Origin: Chionoecetes opilio
Taxonomy: Eukaryota; Arthropoda; Malacostraca; Decapoda; Majidae
Length of the DNA: 64,000 nt
NCBI GenBank assembly: GCA_016584305.1
Contig: JACEEZ010003794.1
Span: 25,001 to 89,000 of the forward strand
Direction: 5' to 3'
The notes under the pieces were generated by a model. That model searched no databases, was not told where the DNA came from, and was given only the letters and a program-made list of their open reading frames with translations. The translations under genes were made by a program, and so were the position numbers. Of the stretch, positions 14,700 to 27,600 are shown in pieces. How positions within the stretch are numbered: position 1 is the stretch's first letter; each line of letters begins with the position of its first letter.

Positions 14700-15345
14700 C
14701 ATGGTGGATAAAGACAAGACAAATGAGTGGATAGATGGATGGCAGGAAGGAACATAAATAAGTGGAAAGGTAGAAGAAAAAAAAAAAAGTGGATAAGTGG
14801 AAGAAAAATCGAAGTAGACAAAAAAGTGGATAAGTGGAAGGAAAAAAACAAAAGTGGATAAATAGAAGGAAGAAAAACTGAAGTAGACATCAGAAAAGTG
14901 GATAAGTGGAAGAAAGAAAAATCGAAGTAGACAAAAAAGTGGATAAGTGGAAGGAAGAAAAAAAAAGTGGATAAGTGGAAGAAAGAAAAACCAAAGTAGA
15001 CAAAAAAAAGTGGATAAGTGGAAGGCAGAAAAACAAAAAAGTGGAAAGAAAGGTAGAAGGAAAAACAAAAAAAAGTGGATAAGTGGAAGAAAAACAAAAA
15101 AGTGGATAAATAGAAGGAAGAAAAACCGAAGCAGACAAAAAAGTGGATAAATGAAAGGAAGAAAAACCAAAGCAGACATCAAAAAAGTGGATAAGTGGAA
15201 GGGAAAAAATACAAAAGTGGATAGATGGTAGGAAGAAAAATCGAAGTAGACCTAAAAAGTGGATAAGTGGAAGAAAAACAAAAGTGGATAAATGGTAGAA
15301 AAAAAAAACCAACTCGACATAAAAGTGGATAAATGGAATAAAAAA
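14700..15345. repeat. Degenerate AGTGGATAAGTGGAAG purine-rich repeat
   Basis: Units of about 20-40 bp combine AGTGGATAAGTGGAAG, GAAAAATCGAAGTAGAC and A runs. The array abuts the exon-5 donor region of the unrecognised gene and lies in its intron. Confidence 0.85.
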
Positions 15346-15373
15346 AAATCAAAACCCATCCATCAACACCTAC

Positions 15374-15682
15374 CTTTTTGCGATGGCCTTTGTTGGTGAT
15401 GGCGCGCACGGATCCATTAGGCGGCAGCGCGTCCGTGTAAGTCTTCCTCTCGGCCGCCGTCTTCACCTTATGAGTCTCTGATGCCGACCCCCCGCCGCTG
15501 GACTTTTGTGAGAGCAGCCGGGGTCTCCTGAAGGGGCTGAAGGACATGCTGATGCTGTTCTCGCGGCGCTGGGTGGGCGGGAGGTCGGAGCGGGTCGGGA
15601 GTACGCCGCCCGTCACCTCCCGCAGGCCGGTCCTTCCGAACTTTGCCATTTTCATTGCCGCTATTTTCATGGTGAGGCGACC
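15374..15682 (-). CDS. Unrecognised gene, coding exon 5 (last exon in window)
   Basis: This exon has 103 codons, with acceptor GTTCCTCAG and donor AAAAAG|GTAGGT, phase 0. It begins GRLTMKIAAMKMAKFGRTG, which is not low-complexity and is a good probe for a database search. It ends with a basic segment (AITNKGHRKK). The previous intron (16117-15683) contains a copy of dispersed repeat E. Left of this donor lies a 650-bp purine-rich tandem repeat (14.7-15.35 kb), then only repeats, so the following exon is not visible. Confidence 0.85.
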
Positions 15683-18600
15683 CTGAGGAACCGAGACAAG
15701 CTTGTTTACGGTTTGTTATCTATTATCTGGTTGCCTGTTACATCTTCTAAGTGGAGACAAGCATGTTAGTTTTCTTTAGTTAATTTAGGCGAAAAAATAT
15801 TTTCGGATTTCTAGCTGCTCAAAAAATTCCAAAATTGACGATGATCAGGTTTTTGTTATTTTGCCGCAAAACTATGTAAACTGCTAAACTGCTGTCTAAA
15901 CTGCTTCATATTTAATTCTCTATACCTCTTGCGCCTATCTGCCAGTTTTTTAGTTATTGAAAAAATCAAGGCATACCCCTTGCAAAATGTGCAATATTTT
16001 TTGAAAAATAGATTTGCATGAAAATTTGTTCCTAGCAGTTATCGGGCATGCTGAACACGTCAACACATCCAAATACACAGAGTAAACAAAGATGAACCAA
16101 ACAACACACTCCCTCACCTGGTTAAAATTACTCTCACTGACGGAGAAAGTCTGGGTCTGCTCGGTGTCCAAATCCACCTTTTCATTCAGTTCCTCCGACG
16201 TCTCACTATCCGTCGAGGTATCGTCCCTGTACATGTCTCCGCGCTTGCCTTTCTCTCCGCCGTTGCAGCGTTCCGCCTCCGTACTCTTTCTCCGCTCACG
16301 TCCCTTCACGAGGTCCGCTATGGTGGGACGTATGCAAGGGTTTTTGTCTCCGGGGCTTCTAAGGGCGTCGGTCTTCTCCAGGTGATCGGGTCGTTCCCTC
16401 CCTGACGTGGGCGAGTAGTCCGCTCTGGTGCCGCCCTCCTTACTGCTCTTCCCGGGGGAGGGAGAGTACGTGGAGGAGGACGAGGTGGAGGAGGTGGAGG
16501 TGTTGTGAGTTGTATCGCCGGCATGACTCGATTTGTTCCTCGGTTTGAACTTTGGAGATTCCGGGCTGACGCTGCTGACGGTGAGCTTTGGTGGCCTCGG
16601 TGTCGCTGCCACGTCTCCGTTCTTCTCCGTCAGCAGCTTCTTAGCCTTGTGGAACTTAGAGGCATCATTGCATTCGTCCCATTTGTCAGCGGGCACCTTT
16701 TTGTTGTGTCCGTCTCGTGGGGCCGGCATGTCACCCCCACCCCCACACTCCTTCCTCAGGGTGTTCTCGGAGGCCGGGGATCTCTCGAGGGTGGACGAGG
16801 TCTTCTCATGATGTCTGTCAGCACTCCTTCCCTTGGTCTTGGTCTTCTTACACCCACTGTTGTTGTCCCTGGAGTGTTTCTTGGATGTGGACATCTTGTG
16901 AAGGAAGTTATTGACTGCATAGGAAGTGTCCAGACTGTGATCTCTGGCTATCCTCTTAATGAAGTCTAGGTCTTTAACACGGCGAGCTTCATACCCAGGT
17001 TCTCTTGATGGCTTCTTGTCCACGAGTGCTATAGTTACCGGCAGCCTCATACACTCCGGTTCACTGACGTACCTACCCTGTAAACTCTGGTCCTTTATCT
17101 GGTGTTTGTCTGGTAACTCTTCCCTCCTTGGCTTCTCTAAACTTGGCATGCATGTATCTTTCTTGAACTTCTTGTCAACACTAGCGTCCTTTGATGGTTT
17201 GTCTGTATCCCTGTGGTGTCTCTCTGCACTGTGTTCCTTGTTTCTCTTAGTACTACTGTGATCCTTAGGCCTGTGTACATGGTGGTCTTGGCCCTCTGAC
17301 TCCCTCTCTGCTTTGCTCTCCCTGCTGCAGTCACCATTGGAGGTCCTCTGTGCACTGTCTCTGTTGTTGTTGTGGGTGTTTGGCCGCTCTGAGGAAGCAT
17401 CTCTGTGGTGCTTCCTCTCCTCCTTACTGTGCTTCCTACTGACACTTTCCTCGGATTTCTGTTTTCTCTCCTTTGAATCACTCTTACTCTTTTTGTTACT
17501 GTTCTCGTGGGTTCGTTTATCGGGGGGTACGTTTTTAATGGGTTTCTTCTCAGGGCAGGTGTCTTTACTGGGTTTCTTTTGGGCCGGGTCTTTGCGATGA
17601 TCTAGCGGCACGTCAGACTTACCCTCGGTCTCCTTTCCGGGTCTCCTCTCCGGTAACGCGCCTTTGCTCTTCTTTTCTGGGGTGGTGTTTCGGACAGGCT
17701 TTTTCTCTTTCTCTGGACTCTTGATCTTGGGAATACAGGTGATGAACGGCATGTCTCGGTACGGCTTCTTGTCATCAGCTGCGTCACTGTTGTGTTTAGT
17801 GATCTTGGGAGCGTCGTCTAGTCTGCTCTCATGGGTGTTGGTGTTGGCATTACCGTGGATATCGTCTGCTCTATCCTTGACTTTCTTCTCCATCTTTTCC
17901 AGTGACGAATCCTTGACTTTCCTTTCCAGAGACGATTCCTTGACCGCCTTTCTATCCGATGACGAGTCTCTGTCTCTGGTGCTCCGTTTGTTATTGTACG
18001 AACTTCTGCTCTGCTTCGGCTTATCCACCACTTCATTCCTGGCACTTTTATCACTTTTATGCGAGCTGTTCATGTCTCGTTTGCATTTCTTGTCGTGGTG
18101 GTCTTTGGAATTGTTGTTTTCCAGTTTGGCGATTGTGTCCGCTTCCTTGACTGGGGTCGTCTCGGAGTCCATGCGTTCGGAGGATTTCCATTCGCTGCCG
18201 CCTGTACTGCTCTTCCTGACGTCACTCCTGCTATCACTTGTTCGCTTTTCAACGTGCGATTCCTTTGATTCCTTCGTTTTCTTTTCTGGCTGCGGTTTAG
18301 TCGACGGCGTGTCCCGAGACGCATCGTTACGCGGGCACTTCTCGGCAGGCACGTCTTTCTGTCCTCGGCTCGCATGGCTTTCCGTCGACGAGTTCCTGTC
18401 CCCCTGCGAGTCTTTATTTACTCTTTTCTCACCGCAGTAATCGCCGCTCACATTTCTCCCATTGATGACTTCTCTAACAGGCAGGTTTTCAAATAACGAA
18501 TCTTTGCAAAATTTATGTTCCGTCGCCGCCTCCTTGTTAGTGGTTCTGTCCGTGGCGCCGTCTCCTGTGTGTCCTCTATGGGGCTCACTCTTACAGGGCA

Positions 18601-21600
18601 CCTCCTCTAACTCCTTCACCAGGTCACCACTCTTCACCACGTCCTTCTGTTTATCCGGCCAGCTGGGCTTTTCCTGCTTAGTTTTATTTTTCTCATGAGT
18701 ATTTTGAGTATTTGAGTCCTTCAGGTCCTGCAGGTCAGTCTCTGTTTGGAGCACCTTGTTGACCTGACCTTGACCTGTCCCTTGACCTGCCACGCTACAG
18801 GGCAGGTCAGTCTTGGTAGGTACGTAGGCTTTACCTGGACGTCCAGTGCCAGTGCCCTGCGGGGAGGCACTCGGGTACACTCGGGTGGCTTTGGGCGACT
18901 CGTACGCTGGGTTTGGCTTGGCGGCATCGTTAGGGGACGCATCGCCAGGCTGTGGCGTCCTGGGCTGGTCGCTCTGCTTCACACTCACGCCCGGAGCTTT
19001 AGTACTGAAGAGTAAACGGTCAAACTCCCGGTTCAGCTCAAGCTCCTTCTCGCGGCGCCGCTCCTCCAGCTCCGCCGAGGACACGTTGGATCCTCTACTC
19101 TCATCGCCCTTGTCCACCTCGTCCCACTTCGGCACCTCGCACTTCCTCTCTGTGGGCGACTCACTGTCCCTGTACGGTTGGAAGGAGATGCCCTTGCCGT
19201 CCTCCACCTTCACGTTGGGAGAGGCGACGCAAGGCTTCGTTTCCCCGCTGCCAGTTTTACCCTTAGCGCCTTCCTCCGCCCCTCTGTCGTCCGGGCGGTG
19301 ATCATCGGCGGCACTGGGTTCCGCGGCACTCTTAACGTTGCTGTCTCTGGCACTCCCGTCTTTGGAGAAGGGGTGCAAGGTGGTCTCTGGCACTTCAGTT
19401 TTGGCTGGGGAGGGCACGAGTGGGCCCTTCGATAATGGCACTGGGAGTATTTGTTTCACTTCTTCGACCTTAGACAACTGTACACACTTATTTACACCTC
19501 CACCCTTCTCCCCGTCGCTCCCCTCACTGCTCTCCTCGTCGCTGAAGATGCTCGACTTCCCCGCACTCTTCACCATCATCGCTGCTGCCAGGGACGGCGC
19601 GAGGGGCTTCGTCGTCTTCCCCACCCCAAACCCAACGTTCATAATGGAATCCACACTGGACGACGAGAACGACTGCGAAGCCTTGTGTCTGTCCAGCATG
19701 TGAGGCACCGACGACGACGATTTCAGCATGGGGGAAGGCACGCGTCCTCCCCCTCCTCCCGTGCCCCCGCCATCACCCCGGGGGCCCCGCCGGTACCCGT
19801 CACTGAGGGTCAGCTTGGGGGCGGTGAGCTGGGGCTTCCTCCGGGGTAAGGGCTTGTTCATGGGGCTGGAGTCTCCGTCCTCGTACTCCTTCTTCCGCTC
19901 GTCATTGGAGGCCGAGGAGCTGCTGTCACTCCAGTCCGAGCTGTCTGACTCAGAGTCCTGTGGGGATTGATGGATTGATGGATTAGGCTTAACATAACAT
20001 ACATAGTTAATTCTACGTTACTTATATACAAACCGCGGTCCATTGAGCCAAGACTCTTTTATGGACCTGATGCCTTAGATTTTTAAAGTACAACAGGCAT
20101 GAAATGGTGTGGACTTGACTAGGGAGGCAGGTCAGGATCTGCTGCTAGCCTACATCTTAAATCTTTTCAAGAGTGACAAGACACCTCCCAATCTAAAGTG
20201 GCCCAACCCCCCTTCTTTATTCTCTTACTGTCTTCTTTCTAGGGACTGCCAACTAAGTGCGCTTTTTGTTACCTTTTCTTTTGTCCTTGGCCAGTCCTTT
20301 GTGATGTTAAAAAAAAAAAAAAAAAAAAAAAAATTTTTTTTAAAGCCTGCTACACCAATATGCAAGGAAGAAAGCCTTAACCCCTTGAGGCCCAGAACGT
20401 AATTTCCATTGTAATTTGGGTACCATTAGACGATTTTTGTGTGAATCTAAGCAATATTTTATAGATATGACCTGTTTAGTATCCTTGTCCACTAACTAAT
20501 TTGGTATATTCAGTTACTTTTTGTAATTTTATGGCTCGACAACATATGATTTTTTATAGCAAAGGAAAGATCTGGGCTTGAAGGGGTTAATCATGGAGCT
20601 CACAAGGTGTATTTCCATGGATGGTGTTGTACTGATAACTAATCACTGATGCAACATTTACCTGGCTTCCACTATCCGACTTAGAGTTGGAGGGCGAGAG
20701 GGAGCGCGAGGCGGAGCGTGACTTGATGCTGTCCCGGGATGCCGAGCGGGAGCGGGAGCTGAGGCGGGAGTCCGAGTCGGTGTCGGAGGCGTCCGTGTCC
20801 GACTCGCCGCCCTCGGACTCCTCCTCGCCCTGCTCCTGGTCCTCCACGCTGTCCCAGTTCTCGTTGATGGTCACCAGCTGCCCCTTGGAGTGATCGGGGG
20901 ACGGAGAATCCTGAAGGAGGAGACAAAGGGAACGTGTTGAAGATTACGGAGATTACGTGTAGAATATAAATGGTTTATTTCTTGCATTGTTTATTTGAAA
21001 TTCTTGTTTATTTCCTTGGAGTGGTCGGGGGACAGAGAATCCCGAAGAGGTAAACAAAGAGAAGGGTTAGAATATAAGGGATTTTTTTCTAGTAGCTTGA
21101 TTGATTAGGTAGGTTAGGATTGATTAGGTATTAAGTTATTATTATTATTATTGATTATAGTCTATATTTTTTTACGAGGCCAAAATCCTGACCCCTTGCT
21201 GCTTACTGACTGATATTTGATGCCAGGAGAAGGGAATACTACGCTTCTTCTAAATTCCAGTTGTATTTTATCATAGTTAACCATATTATCAGGTAAACAC
21301 AGGCATCATTTTAAGCATGAGACCTTAAGATAGAATAGAATTTTTGCCTTGTTAAAAAATATAGGCTATAGGTATTAGTGGTCGGGGGACGGAGAATCCT
21401 GAAGAAGTAAACAAAGGGGGTGTGTAGAAGATTACGAATTTATTTTTTGTACCGTCAATAACACAATAGTCGCCACTGCACTAATATCGCCAGGCAAATT
21501 TTTACAGGCGAATATTATAAATTTTTGCATCACTAGAGACCTGTATGTGCCACTGAAGATACGTACATGATATAAGCTACTGTGCATGCCTCTTTTGTGA

Positions 21601-24600
21601 CACATAGATCTGTAGTGATGCTAAAATTTGTAATATATGGCGCCTGACGATATTAGTGCAGTGGCGACTATAGTGTTATTTCTTGTAGCTTGATTGTAAG
21701 GTGGTGTGATTGTTAGGTAGTTTGATTGTTAGGTGGTGTGATTGTTAGGTAGTTTGATTGTTAGGTGGTGTGATTGTTAGGTAGTTTGATTGTTAGGTGG
21801 TGTGATTGTTAGGTGGTGTGATTGTTAGGTGGTGTGATTGTTAGGTAGTTTGATTGTTAGGTGGTGTGATTGTTAGGTAGTTTGATTGTAAGGTGGTGTG
21901 ATTGTTAGGTAGTTTGATTGTAAGGTGGTGTGATTGTTAGGTAGTTTGATTGTTAGGTGGTGTGATTGTTAGGTAGTTTGATTGTTAGGTGGTGTGATTG
22001 TTAGGTAGTTTGATTGTTAGGTGGTGTGATTGTTAGGTAGTTTGATTGTTAGGTCCTCTATTCCCTATGTAGATTCTCAGATGCTTTACAAAGTTATGAT
22101 TGTGGTAAGACAAATTCATAGGATAATGAGAATGATATACAGCCAAATTCCCAACATCCGACCTCCAAACATCCGACTTGTCCAAACAACCGACTTTCTT
22201 CACCACCACATTGTGTCTTGTTTTGGCCATTTATTTTACTTAAATTTTTTTTAGTTGTTAGAAAACATTGATTTGTGGCTTTATTTATGCATGAATTTTA
22301 CTTTTGCGTATACCACTGGATCGGCCTTCAAGAGCTGCATCTTTTATGTTCTATACCATTTTGTCCTTACGTTTATGGTTACTGTGATATCCGAACATCC
22401 GACTATTCCAATTATCTGACCTACCTTCGGTCCCCCCAAGGTCGGATAATTAATACTTAGCTGTAGGAGTAATGTATGGAGGCAGAAATGGAGGCAGTGT
22501 GTTGAAGAGGATCTAGCTGCATTGGTCATTGAAGAAGTTGAGGCAATGGATAGAGATAGTTGGAAGCGTATCATCGGCCGTCTAAATATTATGAGAAAAA
22601 CAGACCTTAAACAGAAGAAAGAAGAAGAAGAAGAAGAAGAGTAATGTATGTTAAACACTTACTCGTATAGCCTGGATGTCCACTGTTGATGGCAAATCCT
22701 GTGGTTCCTCCTCCTCATCCTCCTCCTCATGTGTGACGGACGGGGCGCCCCAGATGTGGTGGTGGTGGTGGTGGTGTGGCAGCGGGGGCGTGAGGTGGGG
22801 GTGGTGGTGAGGCGGCGGGGAGGTGAGGTGATGGTGGGGTGGCGGGGGAGGCGAGGTGAGGTGGTGGTGATGATGGTGGGGTGGTGGCGGAGAGGTTAGG
22901 TGGTGGTGGTGAGGATGGTGATGTGTGGTGTGGTGAGGGGAGGTGAGGGGGGCGACGAGGGGTGGGGGGGAGATGGAGGCGAGGGAGGTTGGGGGTGGCG
23001 TGGGGGTTGTGGCTGGCACGGCGGAGGTTTGTGCCAGCTGTTTAACCCCCTCCAGGGTCATGGGCTCGGCAAGGGTGGCACTCTCCTCCTCGTCTTCACT
23101 CAACATCATATCCTGCGGGAGACAGAGGAGGCGTACAACATTAATGATTGTATATGTCGTATGTATTGTATAGTATATTTTATTGTATATATTGTACATC
23201 CTATTGTATGAACTGACAGCAGTGTATATATTGGCCACATGCACGACATTAACCTAAAGTCCTGCTATCATGGGTCAACCTACTTCAGTACAGTGCAGGT
23301 ATTCCCCTAATTACTAGTAAACATAGTGGGTTCCTGAGGTTTCAACTAGCAATGGTTAAAGTCTACCATCACTCCTGTTAAAGATCCCTACTGACCCCTA
23401 ATGCATAGACAATGTTGCTCTTTTCTTTCACTAACGGGAGACACAATATAAACTCCTGAGAAACATGAATCTGTCCATGAGGGGAGAGGCTGGACGGTGA
23501 ATGTACTGCATGTCTGACACCATATCCTTCTTCTTGACACCTTATTGTATTATAGTATCTTATATTTGCTCTAGTACTTAAGTTAATTTACTCATGTATG
23601 TAGGTATACCGTATATTACGTACGTTTTATATACATTTTATTTTACGGTATGCCTTTGAGTGAAAATAAAATGAGTACTATTATTATTATTATTATTATT
23701 ACTGCATGATTAATTATTAGTCTCTTGAACAACAAACAATAATCAACACAGGACGAAAATTCTGTTTGACCTCTAGACAGCCCGGTGTTTTAAAAGCCGT
23801 GCTGCGGAGATTGTGCTCGGCGAGTGATAGAAAAAAGGTGGAGGGGTGCGTCTACCCTAAGGACTGATCATCTTTAAGTCAGGGAGTAGAATGCACGGCA
23901 GGGATTCACGGGGGGCTGAGTGTGGCATGCAGGAGAGGTATGCAGTGTGGTATGCAGGAGGGGTATGCAGTGTGGTATGCAGGGGGGTATGCAGTGTGGT
24001 ATGCAGTGTGGCATGCAGGGGGGGTATGCAGTGTGGTATGCAGGGGGGGTATGCAGTGTGGTATGCAGGAGGGGTATGCAGTGTGGCATGCAGGGGGGGT
24101 ATGCAGTGTGGTATGCAGGAGGGGTATGCAGTGTGGTATGCAGGAGGGTATGCAGTGTGGATGCAGGAGGGGTATGCAGTGTGGTATGCAGGGGGGTATG
24201 CAGTGTGGTTGAGAGTTGATGTCATGCAGGGGGGTATGCAGTGTGGCCAGGTATGCAGTGTGGTATGCAGGGGGGTATGCAGTTGGTCATGCAGGTGGTA
24301 TGCAGGGGGGTATGCAGTGTGGCATGCAGGGGGGTATGCAGTGTGGCATGCAGGGGTGGGATCAGGGGTATGCAGTGTGGATGCAGGGGGGTATGCAGTG
24401 TGGTTGCAGTCGCAGAGGGGTAGGTGTGATGCAGGAGGGTAATGCAGGGGTATGCAGTGTGGATGCGGGGGTATGCAGTGTGGATGCAGGGGGGTATGCA
24501 GTGGTGGGGTATGCAGGTGGATGCAGGGGGTATGCAGTGTGGTATGCAGGAGGGGTATGCAGTGGGGTATGAGAACAGTGTGGCATGCAGGGGGGTATGC

Positions 24601-27600
24601 AGTGTGGCATGCAGAGGGGTATGCAGTGTGGTATGCAGTGCATGTGGATGCAGGGGGGTATGCAGGTGGGGATGCAGGAGGGTATGCAGTGGTAGCAGAG
24701 GTATGCAGTGTGGCATGCAGGGGGGTATGCAGTGTGGTATGCAGGAGGGTATGCAGTGTGGTATGCAGGAGGGGTATGCAGGTGATGGGGGTATGCAGTG
24801 TGGCATGCAGGAGGGGTATGCAGTGTCAGGGGTATGCAGTGTGGCATGCAGGAGGGGTATGCAGTGTGGATGCAGGAGGGGTATGCAGTGTGGCATGCAG
24901 GGGGGATGCAGTGTGATGCAGGGTGGTATGCAGTGTGGTGCAGTGGTATCAGGAGGGGTATGCAGTGTGTGATGCAGGGTTGCATGCAGAGGTGGGTATG
25001 CAGTGTGGTCATGCAGGAGGGGTATGCAGTGTGGCATGCAGGAGGGGTATGCAGTGATAGGGTATGCAGTGTGGTATGCAGGAGGGGTATGCAGTGTGGT
25101 AAATGGGCAGGAGGGGTATGCAGTGTGGTTGCAGGGGTATGCAGTGTGGATGCAGGGGGGTATGCAGTGTGGTATGCAGGAGGGGTATGCAGTGTGGCAT
25201 GCAGGAGGGGTATGCAGTGTGGTATGCGGGGTTGCAGGAGGGGTATGCAGTGTGGTATGCAAGGTTGCAGTGGTATGCAGGAGGGGTATGCAGTGTGGTT
25301 GCAGTTGCAGGAGGGTATGCAGTGTGGTATGCAGGGGGGTATGCAGTGTGGCATGCAGGAGGGGTATGCAGTGGGTATGCAGTGTGATGCAGGGGGTATG
25401 CAGTGTGGCATGCAGGAGGGGTATGCAGTGGGTATGCAGTGTGGCATGCAGGAGGGGTATGCAGTGTGGCATGCAGGAGGGGTATGCAGTGTGGCATGCA
25501 GGTGGTATGCAGTGTGGTATGCAGGAGGGGTATGCAGTGTGGTATGCAGTGGGATGCAGGGGTATGCAGTGTGGTATGCAGGAGGGGTATGCAGTGTGGC
25601 ATGCAGGGGGTATGCAGTGTGGCAGGAGGGTAGAGTGGTATGCAGTGTGGCATGCAGGGGGGTATGCAGTGTGGCATGCAGGAGGGTATGCAGTGTGGCA
25701 TGCAGGAGGGGTATGCAGGTGGTATGCAGGTGGCATGCAGGAGGGTATGCAGTGTGGTATGCAGGGGAGCGGATGGGGTATGCAGTGTGGCATGCAGGAG
25801 GGGTATGCAGTGTGGTATGCAGGTGGATGCAGGGGTATGCAGTGGTATGCAGTGTGGATGCAGGAGAGGGTATGCAGTGTGGCATGCAGGAGAGGGTATG
25901 CAGTTTGCTGGCATGCAGGAGGGGTATGCAGTGTGGCATGCAGGAGGGGTATGCAGTGTGGTATGCAGTGTGGGATGCAGGTGGGTATGCAGTGTGGCAT
26001 GCAGGAGGGGTATGCAGTGTGGCATGCAGGAGGGGTATGCAGGGTGGTATGCAGGAGGTATGCAGTGTGGTATGCAGTGTGGATGCAGGAGGGGATGCAG
26101 TGTGGTCATGCAAGGATGGGTGGTATGCAGTGTGGATGCAGGAGCGGTATGCGGAGGGTATGCAGTGTGGCATGCAGGAGGGGTATGCAGTGTGGATGCA
26201 GGAGGGGTATGCAGTGTGGTATGCAGGAGGGGTATGCAGTGTGGCATGCAGGAGGGTATGCAGTGTGGCATGCAGGAGAGTATGCAGGGGTATGCAGTGT
26301 GGCATGCAGGGGGTATGCAGTGGGATGCAGGAGGGGTATGCAGTGTGGATGCAGGAGGGGTATGCAGTGTGGCATGAGGAGGTATGCAGTGTGGTATGCA
26401 GGAGGGTATGCGTGTGCATGCAGTGGGTATGCAGTGTGGATGCAGGAGGGGTATGCAGTGTGGTATGCAGGAGGGGTATGCAGTGTGGTATGCAGGAGGG
26501 GTATGCAGTGTGGTATGCAGGAGGGGTATGCAGTGTGGCATGCAGAGGTAGGGGGTATGCAGGGCAGGAGGGGTATGCAGTGTAGTATGCAGTGTGGCAT
26601 GCAGGAGGGGTATGCAGTGTGGCATCAGGGATGCAGGGGGTATGCAGGTGGATGCAGTGTGTATGCAGTGGGATGCAGTGTGGATGCAGGTGGGTATGCA
26701 GTGTGGCATGCAGGGGGGGTATGCAGTGTGGTATGCAGGGGGGTATGCAGGTATGCAGGGGGGTATGCAGGGGGGTTATGCAGTGTGGTATGCAGGGGGG
26801 TGGGTATGCAGGTGGGGGTATGCATGTGGTCAGGGGGTATGCAGTGTGGCATGCAGGGGGGTATGCAGGAGGGGGTATGCAGTGTGGCATGCAGGTGGTA
26901 TGCAGGGGGGGTATGCAGTGTGGATGCAGGGGGGGTATGCAGGGGTATGCAGGGGGGTATGCAGTGTGGTATGCAGGGGGGTATGCAGTGTGGCATGCAG
27001 GGGGTATGCAGGGTGAGGGGGTATGCGTAGTGCAGTGTGGCATGCAGGAGGGGTATGCAGTGTGGCATGCAGGGGGGTATGCAGGAGGGTATGCAGTGGG
27101 CATGCAGGGGTGGGATGCAGTGTGGTGGGTATGCAGGTGGGGTATGCAGGAGGGGTATGCAGTGTGGCATGCAGGGGGGGTATGCAGTGTGGTATGCAGG
27201 AGGGGTATGCAGTGTGCAGCAGGGGGTATGCAGGGGGGTATGCAGTGGATGCAGGGTATGCAGGGAGGGGTATGCAGGGGGGGTATGCAGGGGGGTATGC
27301 AGGGGGTATGCAGTGGTGGGTATGCAGTGGATGCAGGGGGGTATGCAGTGTGGTCATGCAGGGGGGGGGTATGCAGGAGGGGTATGCAGGAAGGTATGCA
27401 GGAGGGGTATGCAGTGGGTATGCAGTGTGGCATGCAGGGGGGGTATGCAGTGTGGAGCAGGGAGCAGGGGGTAATAGCAGTGGTATGGGTGATGCAGGGG
27501 GGGTATGCAGAGGGGTATGAGGGGGGTATGCAGTGCTGGCATGCAGGGGGGTATGCAGGAGGGGGGGTATGCAGTGTGGATGCAGGGGGGTATGCAGTGG

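Noticed and set aside
15950..16117. Extension of the giant exon past 16118
   Set aside because: The frame stays open for about 55 more codons, but a consensus donor precedes it and the sequence becomes AT-rich intron with a repeat-E copy; the following exon joins in phase.
22140..22455. Another pogo-like MITE (ATCCGACC motifs at both ends)
   Set aside because: Only 9 bp (TATCCGACC-like) match between the ends and no clear TA boundary; kept as a possibility only.
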